Positions 23,631-31,083 of a stretch of 43,253 bases of DNA are shown piece after piece; position 1 is the first letter of the stretch; every line of letters starts with the position of its first letter. The stretch covers positions 1 to 43,253 of the forward strand of contig NZ_WOEZ01000261.1 in assembly GCF_013177735.1 (NCBI RefSeq), given 5' to 3'. This stretch comes from Paraburkholderia elongata. GTDB taxonomy: Bacteria > Pseudomonadota > Gammaproteobacteria > Burkholderiales > Burkholderiaceae. Made by a program: the position numbers and the translations under genes. The notes below the pieces were generated by a model, which was not told the origin of the DNA, did not search any database, and saw nothing but the letters and a program-made list of their open reading frames with translations.

Positions 23631-23881
23631 CACAGGTCGTCGAGGTTCACCTTGACCGCGCGGCTCACCGATTTGAGGCGAGACTGTACAAGCGTCGCCA
23701 GCTGACGCTCGTCGTATAACTCGGCCATCTGGGCCATCAGCTCCGGCGACACCGTGTAGAAGGCCGGACGATTGTGATTGAGCACGGCCACAGGCTGGCC
23801 ATGCGCCTCTTCAACCACTTTCCCCGGGTTTTGTTTGAATTCCGAGATGCTGACGGTTAGCAGGCTGTGGATGTTTTCCAT
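23630..23881 (-). CDS. Phd/YefM (StbD/RelB-like) antitoxin
   Basis: 83 residues. The N-terminus LLTVSISEFKQNPGKVVEEAHGQPVAVLNHNRPAFYTVSPE is the Phd/YefM DNA-binding fold, and the rest (about 50-83) is the helical, charged toxin-binding tail. It neutralises the downstream toxin and represses the operon. The start at 23881 places the product's N-terminus at the family norm; the in-frame extension to 24028 is not antitoxin-like. The inverted repeat at 23893-23914 lies 12 bp upstream and is the likely operator. Confidence 0.85.
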   Translation of the reverse strand: MENIHSLLTVSISEFKQNPGKVVEEAHGQPVAVLNHNRPAFYTVSPELMAQMAELYDERQLATLVQSRLKSVSRAVKVNLDDL

Positions 23882-23892
23882 GGCAACACCAT

Positions 23893-23914
23893 ATAGGTCA
23901 AAATTTAGACCTAT
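23893..23914 (-). promoter_or_regulatory. Autoregulatory operator of the toxin-antitoxin module
   Basis: ATAGGTC (23893-23899) and GACCTAT (23908-23914) are perfect 7-bp arms around an AT-rich 8-bp centre. On the minus strand TAAAAT (23913-23918), a possible -10, touches one arm, so binding would block RNA polymerase. Position and symmetry fit Phd/YefM operators. Confidence 0.65.
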
Positions 23915-24057
23915 TTTACGCCACGTTTGTCCGGTGTGCTCGGTCAGCAATTGCCGCAGGGCGGCGCATAGGGCGCAAAACCAAAGAAACCGTGCCGCTC
24001 TGAGACTCCGAGTGCCACCATCAATCATATGATTCTGCGAAAACCGTCGCTTTTACC

Positions 24058-24098
24058 TTCAACAGGTTAAGCGCCCGGCTTGGTTTCCAGCGGGCTTT
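24058..24098 (-). repeat. Right inverted repeat of the cassette, also a terminator-like hairpin
   Basis: It is the reverse complement of the left repeat (34/41). On the plus strand its outer half folds as GCCCG..CT..GG / CCAGCGGGC with a TTT loop followed by TTTTTC (to about 24100), so it can act as a rightward intrinsic terminator. The left copy keeps only part of that stem. Confidence 0.7.
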
Positions 24099-24343
24099 TT
24101 CATGTCAATCCAATCCGAACGAGTCGATAGACATCCAACGAGTAGCCGGGTACGAAACCAGGCGTGCTTCGTTCGACAGACGAGACAAAAACCCGGTACA
24201 GAAGAATCCGACACTCAGGGCCAGGCAGTGCTGAGTAATCGCCTGGCGCGACGGTCGAGGCGTATGCGCTAACCCTACGGGCGAGCCGAAGATTTCGAAG
24301 ACAATACGGGTCATCTTTCTGAGCAACGCATCAAATTTCGCCC
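24099..24343. other. Gap before the XPB-N-like gene, nothing firm
   Basis: A 73-codon minus-strand ORF (24105-24326) spans it but shows no recognisable motif and no clear ribosome site, so it is not called. A 6-bp inverted repeat (ACTCAG/CTGAGT, 24213-24236) is unremarkable. No obvious promoter for the downstream gene is seen. Confidence 0.4.
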
Positions 24344-26119
24344 ATGAACACGTTAAACGAAGTGCTCTTCCGGCTCACCAAGGACCGGTTGAAATCAATG
24401 ATGCGCTGGCTTCCTGATGCTGCCCACACCGGCACGAAAGACCAACTGGTCGGGGAAATCACGCGAAGTCTTACGGGCGACGGGCTGCGCGCCCTCTGGG
24501 ATCGCCTGGACGACACCCAACGTACGGCGGTGGCGGAGACGGCATACGCGCCAGACGGTTTCTTTGATGAAAACCGGTTCCGTGCAAAACACGGGTGCCT
24601 GCCTGAATTCACTGTCAAGGAGGATGGACGCCGGTATTCGTACTATGGGCCACCGACGGCGTTGTGCCTCTTTTTGTACGAACAGGATGGGTATTACAGC
24701 CTGCCCGTTGATATGCGCGAACGACTAAAAACCTTCGCGCCCGAACCCGAGCCCGTCCGGCTGAGCACCATCGAAACGCTTCCGGAGGAGATCGACGAAA
24801 ATCGGCTAACGGTGCGACACACCGAGCGCGATGCCATGGTGGATCTAACGGTTCTGCTACGTCTGACGGATCAGGGCAAAATCCAGGTCAGCGAAAAGAC
24901 ATCTTTACCCGGTGCGGCAACGCTGCGCCTGTTGACAGAGAGTCTCGCCGGCGGCGACTTCTACGCCGACAAACCCCCGCAAGATCAATGGGATCAGGAG
25001 ATTGGCCCAATCAAGGCGTTCTCGTGGCCGCTGCTGCTTCAGGCCGCCGGGCTGGTGCAACGGAACGGCAGCAAACTTGCGCTGAGCGCAGCGGGGCGGA
25101 AAGCTTTGGCCTCATCCCAAGCCAGCGTATTGAGCACGATCTGGAACAAATGGCTCAAATCCAATCTGTTTGACGAGTTCAGCCGCGTCGACGTCATCAA
25201 GGGGCAGAAATCGAAAGGTCGCGTCATGACTGCCCTAGCGCCGCGTCGCGCTGCTATCACCGAAATACTGCGGCTCTGTCCGATTGGAGCTTGGATCAAT
25301 GTCGATGACATTTCCCGGTTCATGCAAGCGACAGGCCGCACGTTTGAAGTGACCCATGATCCGTGGAAGCTCTATATCATCGATCAGCAATATGGCGCCC
25401 TGGGCCACAACGGTTACCACGGCTGGGAAATTTTGCAATTGCGCTATTTGCTCTGTTTCCTGTTTGAGTATGCCGCCGCGCTGGGCATCGTTGACGTCGC
25501 CTACATCGAGGCGACTGGGGCGCGCGTTGACTTTGGCGGCATATGGGGAACGGACGATTTAGAATTCCTCAGTCGTTATGACGGCCTTATCTACTTCCGT
25601 GTAACACCGCTTGGTGCCTATTGCCTCGGCCTGAGTGATGACTACACGCCTGCCTCGGTCCAGCCCGGCGTCAAGCTTTCGGTTTTGCCCAGTCTGCACG
25701 TAAATGTTGTTGGCGGAAACCTGACGGCGGAAGAATTTCTGACGCTTGACACCTGGGCCGTAGAGGCAACGGATAAAAGTTGGCGGCTGGACCGTCAAAA
25801 GGCCGTTGGAGCGGTTGAAAGAGGACACGATATTGCCGAACTTCGAGCGTTTCTGCAGACCCGTGAAGACCAGCCCCTGCCAGAAACGGCGGAGTCCTTC
25901 ATTAGGATCACCCAGCAGCAGGGCAAGGCGCTGAAAATTGCGGGTACCGCACTGCTGATCGATTGTGAGAATGCGGAAATCGCGACCATGATCGCTACGC
26001 GTAAGGAAATGGCGGGTTTGTGTCTTCGCGCGGGCGATCGGCAACTGGTAGTCCGGCGTGAAAACGAAGAAAAATTCCGGACTCTAATTCGCTCTCTGGG
26101 TTTTGGCATGCCGACTTAA
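24344..26119 (+). CDS. Orphan protein with C-terminal XPB/Ssl2 N-terminal-like (helicase-associated) domain
   Basis: 591 residues, no signal peptide or membrane segment. Residues about 445-591 follow the pattern of the N-terminal domain of mycobacterial/bacterial XPB (Helicase_C_3-like). The string RLDRQKAVGAVERGHDIAELRAFLQ, the LPETAESFIRI helix, GTALLIDCENAEIATMIATRK and the closing RTLIRSLGF correspond in order to the XPB elements. The N-terminal part (1-120) has a short helical LTKDRLKSMMRWLPDA...TKDQLVGEI segment like a SAP/Rho-N-type DNA-binding helix pair; about 225-350 may hold winged helices. No Walker motifs exist here or next door. The DNA is visibly less GC-rich than its neighbours (31 of 60 G/C at 25321-25380), suggesting transfer. 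There is no clear ribosome site. Confidence 0.65.
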   Translation: MNTLNEVLFRLTKDRLKSMMRWLPDAAHTGTKDQLVGEITRSLTGDGLRALWDRLDDTQRTAVAETAYAPDGFFDENRFRAKHGCLPEFTVKEDGRRYSYYGPPTALCLFLYEQDGYYSLPVDMRERLKTFAPEPEPVRLSTIETLPEEIDENRLTVRHTERDAMVDLTVLLRLTDQGKIQVSEKTSLPGAATLRLLTESLAGGDFYADKPPQDQWDQEIGPIKAFSWPLLLQAAGLVQRNGSKLALSAAGRKALASSQASVLSTIWNKWLKSNLFDEFSRVDVIKGQKSKGRVMTALAPRRAAITEILRLCPIGAWINVDDISRFMQATGRTFEVTHDPWKLYIIDQQYGALGHNGYHGWEILQLRYLLCFLFEYAAALGIVDVAYIEATGARVDFGGIWGTDDLEFLSRYDGLIYFRVTPLGAYCLGLSDDYTPASVQPGVKLSVLPSLHVNVVGGNLTAEEFLTLDTWAVEATDKSWRLDRQKAVGAVERGHDIAELRAFLQTREDQPLPETAESFIRITQQQGKALKIAGTALLIDCENAEIATMIATRKEMAGLCLRAGDRQLVVRRENEEKFRTLIRSLGFGMPT

Positions 26120-26457
26120 AGCCCTATCCATGATGCACATGGCATGCGGTAGATGCTCGCCGAAAACACGCTCGAAGCGATAATCCTGGGCAGCGACGTT
26201 ACCGGCGCCTGCCCCGTCTTCCGTCATGCCTGCACGCAGGCAGTTGCAACCAGCGGCCTGCGTTCAGGCATCACCTCGCGCAAAATCGCGCCTTCTGGCA
26301 CCCATTGTTTCTGTCCCATGACAGCCGATGTTAAATTGCTGCAGTCGGCGCCAGCCAAAAGCGGGCCGCCGCCCGGTAACCGACGCCGGACTGTCATCGA
26401 ACACAAATAGAATCGCGCGATCCGCATCCCCGTTCCGTTCCGATCAGCAACCATGTT
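26120..26457. other. Gap between the XPB-N-like gene and ugpB, no gene called
   Basis: It contains two overlapping antisense ORFs (26153-26410 plus, 26224-26616 minus) without recognisable motifs; neither is called. Small dyads are present: TGCCTGC AC GCAGGCA (26227-26242) and GCCTG CGTT CAGGC (26256-26269). CTGTCAT and TAGAAT near 26391-26413 may form the ugp promoter. Confidence 0.4.
26391..26413 (+). promoter_or_regulatory. Candidate PhoB-activated promoter of ugp
   Basis: CTGTCAT (26391-26397) is a perfect Pho half-site. TAGAAT (26408-26413) follows 10 bp later as a -10, the spacing typical for the promoter-proximal half of a Pho box. The partner half-site 11 bp upstream (CCGACGC) is poor (3/7), so this is tentative. 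ugp is a Pho-regulon operon in E. coli. Confidence 0.35.
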
Positions 26458-26514
26458 GCATGGGACCGGAGTAAGCATGGGACCAGAGTAAGTGCTTTGC
26501 ATGGGACCAGAGTA
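26458..26514 (+). repeat. Three direct repeats GCATGGGACC(A/G)GAGTA upstream of ugpB
   Basis: Copies lie at 26458-26474, 26475-26491 (directly adjacent) and 26499-26514 (7 bp further). Copies 2 and 3 are identical over 16 bp; copy 1 differs at one base. A partial inverted copy, ACTCCGGTC, lies at 26531-26539. Confidence 0.85.
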
Positions 26515-26539
26515 GCGCGCTGAAGCGCTAACTCCGGTC
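26505..26539 (+). promoter_or_regulatory. Leader hairpin just before the ugpB ribosome site
   Basis: GACC, GAG and TAGCGC pair with GCGCTA, CTC and GGTC around GCTGAA, with one mismatch and one bulge (13 pairs). It ends about 5 nt before the AGGAG ribosome site. The left arm is repeat copy 3; copies 1 and 2 could pair with the same right arm. Confidence 0.55.
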
Positions 26540-26557
26540 GACACAGGAGACCAATCG

Positions 26558-27883
26558 ATGAGTTGCAAGCCGCTGTTCCGTTCGCTTTCCGTTGCCGCCG
26601 TGTTGAGTTTCGGCATCAGCCAGACGGCTCACGCCGCCACTGAAATCCAGTTCTGGCATGCCATGGAGGCCGCCCTGGGCGAACGTCTGAACGACATCGC
26701 CAACGCGTTCAACGCGTCGCAGAGCGACTACAAGATCGTGCCGGTGTTCAAAGGCGCCTACGACCAGACACTCGCCGCCGGCATCGCCGCTTACCGCAGC
26801 GGCAACGCGCCCGCTATCTTGCAGGTCTATGAAGTCGGCACTGCGACAATGATGCAGGCGAAGAAAGCCGTGATCCCGGTCTCGGACGTGTTCAAGCAAG
26901 CCGGCGTGCCGCTCGACGAAAAGGCCTTCGTGCCGACCATTGCAAGTTATTACAGCGACTCTAAAAGCGGCCAGCTGATCTCGATGCCGTTCAACAGCTC
27001 GACGCCGGTGCTGTATTACAACAAGGACGCGTTCAAGAAAGCCGGGCTCGACCCGAATCAGCCGCCGAAAACCTGGGCCGAAGTGCAGGTCGACGCGCAG
27101 AAGCTGAAAGCGTCGGGCATGGCATGCGGCTATTCGTCCGGCTGGCAGAGCTGGATTCAGCTTGAAAACTACAGCGCGTGGCAGGGCGCGCCGTTTGCGT
27201 CGGAGAACAACGGCTTCGACGGCGCGAATGCCCAGCTCGAATTCAACAAGCCGCTGCAAGTCGCACATATCCAGTTCCTGCAAAACATGCAGAAGGAAGG
27301 CACGTTCACCTATGTCGGCCGCAAGGACGAACCGGTGTCGAAGTTCTATAGCGGCGATTGCGGGATCATCACGAACTCGTCGGGCTCGCTCGCCACGATC
27401 AAGAAGTACGCGAAGTTCAACTTCGGCACCGGCATGATGCCGTACGACGCCAGCGTGAAGGGCGCGCCGCAGAACGCGATCATCGGCGGGGCAAGCCTGT
27501 GGGTCTTGTCGGGTAAAGATCCGGCGGTGTACAAGGGCGTGGCGAAATTCCTGTCTTATCTGTCGTCGGCGCCGGTTGCTGCGAAGTGGCATCAGGACAC
27601 CGGCTACCTGCCGGTCACGACCGCCGCGTATCAACTTACGCAGCAGCAAGGCTTCTACGAGAAGAACCCAGGCAGCGACACCGCGATCAAGCAGATGCTC
27701 AACAAGCCGCCGCTGCCGTACACGAAGGGCTTGCGTCTGGGCAACATGCCACAGATCCGCACCATCATCGACGAAGAACTCGAACAGGTTTGGGCACAGA
27801 AGAAGACGCCGCAAGAGGCGCTCGATTCGTCCGTGACGCGTGGCGATGAGTTGCTGCGCCGCTTCGAGAAAGCCGGTAGCTAA
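26558..27883 (+). CDS. ugpB: sn-Glycerol-3-phosphate ABC transporter, substrate-binding protein
   Basis: 441 residues. A signal peptide (about 1-26, ending TAHA) precedes a mature protein beginning ATEIQFWHAMEAALGERLNDIANAFN, the UgpB/MalE-type cluster-1 solute-binding fold. YDQTLAAGIAAYRSGNAPAILQVYEVGTATMM, MPFNSSTPVLYYNKDAFKKAG and GGASLWVLSGK are typical UgpB segments. It binds glycerol-3-phosphate or glycerophosphodiesters in the periplasm. An AGGAGA site precedes the start. It is first of ugpB-A-E-C, with a strong hairpin separating it from ugpA, probably to allow higher yield of the binding protein. Confidence 0.93.
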   Translation: MSCKPLFRSLSVAAVLSFGISQTAHAATEIQFWHAMEAALGERLNDIANAFNASQSDYKIVPVFKGAYDQTLAAGIAAYRSGNAPAILQVYEVGTATMMQAKKAVIPVSDVFKQAGVPLDEKAFVPTIASYYSDSKSGQLISMPFNSSTPVLYYNKDAFKKAGLDPNQPPKTWAEVQVDAQKLKASGMACGYSSGWQSWIQLENYSAWQGAPFASENNGFDGANAQLEFNKPLQVAHIQFLQNMQKEGTFTYVGRKDEPVSKFYSGDCGIITNSSGSLATIKKYAKFNFGTGMMPYDASVKGAPQNAIIGGASLWVLSGKDPAVYKGVAKFLSYLSSAPVAAKWHQDTGYLPVTTAAYQLTQQQGFYEKNPGSDTAIKQMLNKPPLPYTKGLRLGNMPQIRTIIDEELEQVWAQKKTPQEALDSSVTRGDELLRRFEKAGS

Positions 27884-27904
27884 GCACTAGCGGTACTAGC
27901 CGGC

Positions 27905-27934
27905 CGGGTTTCGGTGCGCTCGCGCCGAAACCCG
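27905..27934 (+). other. Stable intercistronic hairpin between ugpB and ugpA
   Basis: CGGGTTTCGG and CCGAAACCCG form a perfect 10-bp stem, extended by three further pairs to a GCTC tetraloop. There is no T-run. It starts 21 bp after the ugpB stop. In ABC operons such structures protect the upstream binding-protein mRNA from 3' exonucleases. Confidence 0.7.
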
Positions 27935-27963
27935 ATGTTGCAGCAGAACCTTGGGAATTCTCG

Positions 27964-28848
27964 ATGGAAAAGCGCTCCCGCTTCGGCACCAGCGTCCTGC
28001 CCTATCTGCTCGTTGCGCCACAACTCCTGATCACGCTGCTGTTCTTTCTGTGGCCGGCGGGCGAAGCGCTGTGGCAATCCACGCAGAGCCAGGACGCGTT
28101 CGGCACGTCGAGCGAATTTGTCGGCTTAGCCAATTTCAAGCAGTTATTCGCCGATCCGCTTTATCTGTCGTCGTTCAATACAACGCTGATTTTCTGCGCG
28201 CTCGTCACCGTGTGCGGATTGGTGATTTCGCTCTTGCTGGCAGTCTGCGCGGATCGCGTGACACGCGGTGCCAAGGCCTATCAGACGCTGCTGATCTGGC
28301 CGTACGCGGTCGCGCCCGCGATCGCCGCCGTGTTGTGGTCGTTCCTGTTCAACCCGAGCATCGGCCTCGTCACCTATGCGCTCGCGAAGTACGGCATCGT
28401 GTGGAATCACGCGTTGAACGCCAGCCAGGCGATGTTTCTGGTCGTGCTGGCATCCGTGTGGAAACAGGTCAGCTATAACTTCCTGTTCTTCTATGCCGGC
28501 TTGCAGGCCATTCCGCGCTCGCTGATCGAAGCGGCGGCCATCGACGGCGCTGGTCCGGTGCGGCGTTTCTTCGGCATCGCACTGCCGCTACTCTCGCCGA
28601 CCAGTTTCTTCCTGCTGGTGATCAACATCACCTACGCATTCTTCGACACCTTCCCGGTGATCGACGCCGCCACCGGCGGCGGCCCGGCGCAATCCACCCG
28701 CACGCTGATCTACAAGATCTTCGCCGAAGGCTTCCAGGGGCTGGACATCGGCAGCTCGGGCGCGCAGTCCGTCATCCTGATGGCGATCGTCGTCGCGTTG
28801 ACGGTCGTGCAATTCCGCTTCATCGAGCGCAGGGTTCAATACTCATGA
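27964..28848 (+). CDS. ugpA: sn-Glycerol-3-phosphate ABC transporter, permease UgpA
   Basis: 294 residues with six predicted membrane segments, MalF/UgpA type. The cytoplasmic EAA loop is EAAAIDGAGPVRRFFGIALPLLSP, which docks on UgpC. The N-terminus is MEKRSRFGTSVLPYLLVAPQLLITLLFFLWPAGEALWQS. The stop codon overlaps the ugpE start (28845-28848). Confidence 0.92.
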   Translation: MEKRSRFGTSVLPYLLVAPQLLITLLFFLWPAGEALWQSTQSQDAFGTSSEFVGLANFKQLFADPLYLSSFNTTLIFCALVTVCGLVISLLLAVCADRVTRGAKAYQTLLIWPYAVAPAIAAVLWSFLFNPSIGLVTYALAKYGIVWNHALNASQAMFLVVLASVWKQVSYNFLFFYAGLQAIPRSLIEAAAIDGAGPVRRFFGIALPLLSPTSFFLLVINITYAFFDTFPVIDAATGGGPAQSTRTLIYKIFAEGFQGLDIGSSGAQSVILMAIVVALTVVQFRFIERRVQYS

Positions 28849-29690
28849 TCGAGAACCGCCGCGGTTTCGACCTCTTCTGCCATGCGGTGCTGATTCTCGG
28901 CGTCGCGCTGGTGGTGTTTCCCGTGTACGTCGCGTTTTGCGCGGCGACGATGAGCGAGCATGAGGTGTTCAGCGTGCCGCTGTCACTGGTGCCGAGTACG
29001 CATCTGTTCGAGAACATCGCGACTGTCTGGTCGCATGGCAGCGGCAATGCGGCGGCGCCGTTCGGCCGCATGCTGTTCAACAGCCTCGTGATGGCGCTGG
29101 TGATTTCGATCGGCAAGATCGCCATCTCTATGATCTCCGCGTATGCAATCGTGTTTTTCCGCTTTCCGTTTCGCAATCTGTCGTTCTGGCTGATCTTCAT
29201 CACGCTGATGCTGCCGGTCGAAGTGCGGATCTTTCCGACCGTGCAGGTCGTGTCGTCGATGCATCTGAGCAATACGTACAGCGGTTTGACCTTGCCGCTG
29301 ATCGCATCGGCCACCGCCACCTTCCTGTTCCGCCAGTTCTTCATGACGCTGCCCGACGAACTGATGGAAGCGGCGCGCATCGACGGTGCCGGAGCGATGC
29401 GTTTCTTCTGGGACGTGGTGTTGCCGCTGTCGAAGACGAATATGGCGGCGCTGTTTGTCATCACATTCATCTACGGCTGGAATCAGTATCTGTGGCCGAT
29501 CCTGATTACGAGCCAGCAATCGCTGACCACTGCCGTGGTCGGCATCAAGAGCATGATCGCTTCCGGCGACACCGCGACCGAATGGCACCTGGTGATGACC
29601 GCGACGCTGCTCGCGATGCTGCCGCCGCTCGCCGTCGTGCTGACGATGCAGCGCTGGTTCGTGCGCGGGTTGGTGGACTCCGAGAAGTAA
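28845..29690 (+). CDS. ugpE: sn-Glycerol-3-phosphate ABC transporter, permease UgpE
   Basis: 281 residues with six membrane segments, MalG/UgpE type. The EAA loop is LMEAARIDGAGAMRFFWDVVLPLSKTN, followed by ALFVITFIYGWNQYLWPILIT. The ATG overlaps the ugpA stop by four bases (ATGA), indicating translational coupling. It forms the membrane heterodimer with UgpA. Confidence 0.92.
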   Translation: MIENRRGFDLFCHAVLILGVALVVFPVYVAFCAATMSEHEVFSVPLSLVPSTHLFENIATVWSHGSGNAAAPFGRMLFNSLVMALVISIGKIAISMISAYAIVFFRFPFRNLSFWLIFITLMLPVEVRIFPTVQVVSSMHLSNTYSGLTLPLIASATATFLFRQFFMTLPDELMEAARIDGAGAMRFFWDVVLPLSKTNMAALFVITFIYGWNQYLWPILITSQQSLTTAVVGIKSMIASGDTATEWHLVMTATLLAMLPPLAVVLTMQRWFVRGLVDSEK

Positions 29691-29721
29691 CTCGCGCAGC
29701 TTGGGCGAGCTTCGGCGTTGG

Positions 29722-29745
29722 GCATGGAATCAAGCATGGAATCAA
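29722..29745 (+). repeat. Tandem 12-bp duplication in the ugpE-ugpC gap
   Basis: GCATGGAATCAA occurs twice head-to-tail in the 100-bp intercistronic gap. This is probably a recent slippage duplication with no clear function. Confidence 0.7.
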
Positions 29746-29790
29746 GAACACCGCGCAACACGCGGCAAGCAACGAAAAGGCTAAAACGGC

Positions 29791-30879
29791 ATGGCTGCAC
29801 TGACTCTGCAAAGCGTTAAAAAGACCTACGACGGCAAACAGTTCGTGCTGCACGGCATCGACGTCGATGTGGCGGACGGCGAGTTCGTCGTGATGGTCGG
29901 CCCGTCCGGTTGCGGCAAATCGACTTTGCTGCGGATGGTGGCCGGGCTCGAAGGCATTTCCGAAGGCACCATTTCGATCGCCGGCAAGGTGGTCAATCAA
30001 CTGGAGCCGAAGGATCGCAACATCGCAATGGTGTTCCAAAACTACGCGCTGTATCCGCACATGAGCGTTGCCGAGAACATGGGCTATGCGCTGAAAATTG
30101 CAGGCGTCGATCGTGCGCGAATTACGAAACGCGTGCAGGCTGCGGCGCAGATTCTCGAGCTTGAACCGCTGCTCGCACGCAAGCCCCGCGAGTTGTCCGG
30201 CGGCCAGCGACAACGCGTCGCCATGGGCCGCGCAATCGTGCGCGAACCGGCAGTGTTTCTGTTCGACGAACCGCTGTCGAATCTCGACGCAAGGCTGCGT
30301 GTGCAGATGCGTCTCGAAATCCAGCGCCTGCATGCGCGGCTCGCCACTACGAGTCTCTACGTGACGCACGACCAGATCGAAGCAATGACGCTCGCGCAAC
30401 GCGTGATCGTGATGAACAAGGGCCACGCGGAGCAGATCGGCGCGCCGACCGAGGTCTACGAGCGGCCGGCGACGGTGTTCGTCGCGAGCTTCATCGGCTC
30501 ACCGGGGATGAATCTGCTGGAAGGCCGCGTGTCAGATGACGGTTCTATGTTCGAGGTCGCAGGCAACGGGCCGAAGCTGCCGCTCACACGCGTAGCGTCG
30601 ATCGGCCGGGAAGTTTCCAAGGGCCGCGAATGGACGCTCGGAATTCGCCCCGAGCACATGACGCCGGGTCAAGCGGACGCGTCTCACGCCACATTGACCG
30701 TCGATTCCTGCGAACTGCTCGGCGCGGACAACCTCGCGCACGGCCGCTGGGGCAAACACGACGTGACGGTCCGCTTGCCGCACATGCATCGGCCCGCGGC
30801 AGGTGAAGCGCTGCAAGTGGCGTTGCCCGCACAGCATCTGCATTTCTTCGATCCGTCGACGGGACGGCGAGCAAACTGA
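29791..30879 (+). CDS. ugpC: sn-Glycerol-3-phosphate ABC transporter, ATPase UgpC
   Basis: 362 residues. Walker A is GPSGCGKSTLLRMVAG, the Q-loop is VFQNYALYPHMSV, the signature is LSGGQRQRVAMGRAIVREP, Walker B is VFLFDEPLSNLD and the H-loop is VTHDQ. A MalK-like C-terminal TOBE/OB regulatory domain covers about 240-362 (GIRPEHMTPG). It is last of the operon. In E. coli the UgpC C-terminal domain mediates inhibition by internal phosphate. Confidence 0.93.
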   Translation: MAALTLQSVKKTYDGKQFVLHGIDVDVADGEFVVMVGPSGCGKSTLLRMVAGLEGISEGTISIAGKVVNQLEPKDRNIAMVFQNYALYPHMSVAENMGYALKIAGVDRARITKRVQAAAQILELEPLLARKPRELSGGQRQRVAMGRAIVREPAVFLFDEPLSNLDARLRVQMRLEIQRLHARLATTSLYVTHDQIEAMTLAQRVIVMNKGHAEQIGAPTEVYERPATVFVASFIGSPGMNLLEGRVSDDGSMFEVAGNGPKLPLTRVASIGREVSKGREWTLGIRPEHMTPGQADASHATLTVDSCELLGADNLAHGRWGKHDVTVRLPHMHRPAAGEALQVALPAQHLHFFDPSTGRRAN

Positions 30880-30922
30880 CGCCACTGCGGACACCCTCTG
30901 CCGCCGCACCCCCACCCCGAAG

Positions 30923-30928
30923 TACAAT
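30923..30928 (+). promoter_or_regulatory. Candidate -10 element for ettA
   Basis: TACAAT in AGTACAATGCC, 156 bp before the ettA start. There is no good -35. The 204-bp ugpC-ettA gap otherwise holds only an in-frame upstream extension of ettA judged non-coding. Confidence 0.35.
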
Positions 30929-31083
30929 GCCACCTGAACTACCCGCCCGCGCGCGGGGCGTCGTTGAACTCGACGCCGCGCCGGCCGGCGCCGGGCGCAC
31001 TGCCCGGCTACAACACCCATTACCCATCCACCCACGACCGCCGCCCCAAAGCGGCCGGCGTCGTCAACGTCTATTGCAAGCAA

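Larger units (their letters stand above)
22956..24098. mobile_element. Candidate non-autonomous cassette bounded by 41-bp inverted repeats, carrying a toxin-antitoxin pair
   Basis: The left end (22956-22996) and the reverse complement of the right end (24058-24098) align without gaps at 34 of 41 positions. The 1.06 kb between them holds a possible 54-codon ORF, several perfect palindromes and a RelE/StbE-type module, but no transposase or integrase. I see no matching target-site duplication directly outside the repeats. This resembles a transposase-less miniature element or a decayed transposon. It could also be two inverted copies of a chromosomal repeat that only happen to flank the module. 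Confidence 0.5.

Noticed and set aside
24105..24326. 73-codon minus-strand ORF between the cassette and the XPB-N-like gene
   Set aside because: No recognisable motif, ribosome site or supporting context; left as unassigned gap.
26458..26539. CRISPR-like array
   Set aside because: Only three 16-17-bp copies, two of them directly adjacent with no spacer between; no cas genes.
26153..26616. Possible transposase remnant in overlapping ORFs before ugpB
   Set aside because: No DDE, HTH or other transposase motif could be recognised in any frame.
30964..31083. 40-residue N-terminal extension of ettA from a TTG
   Set aside because: Family N-terminus begins at 31084; the extension is low-complexity and lacks a ribosome site.
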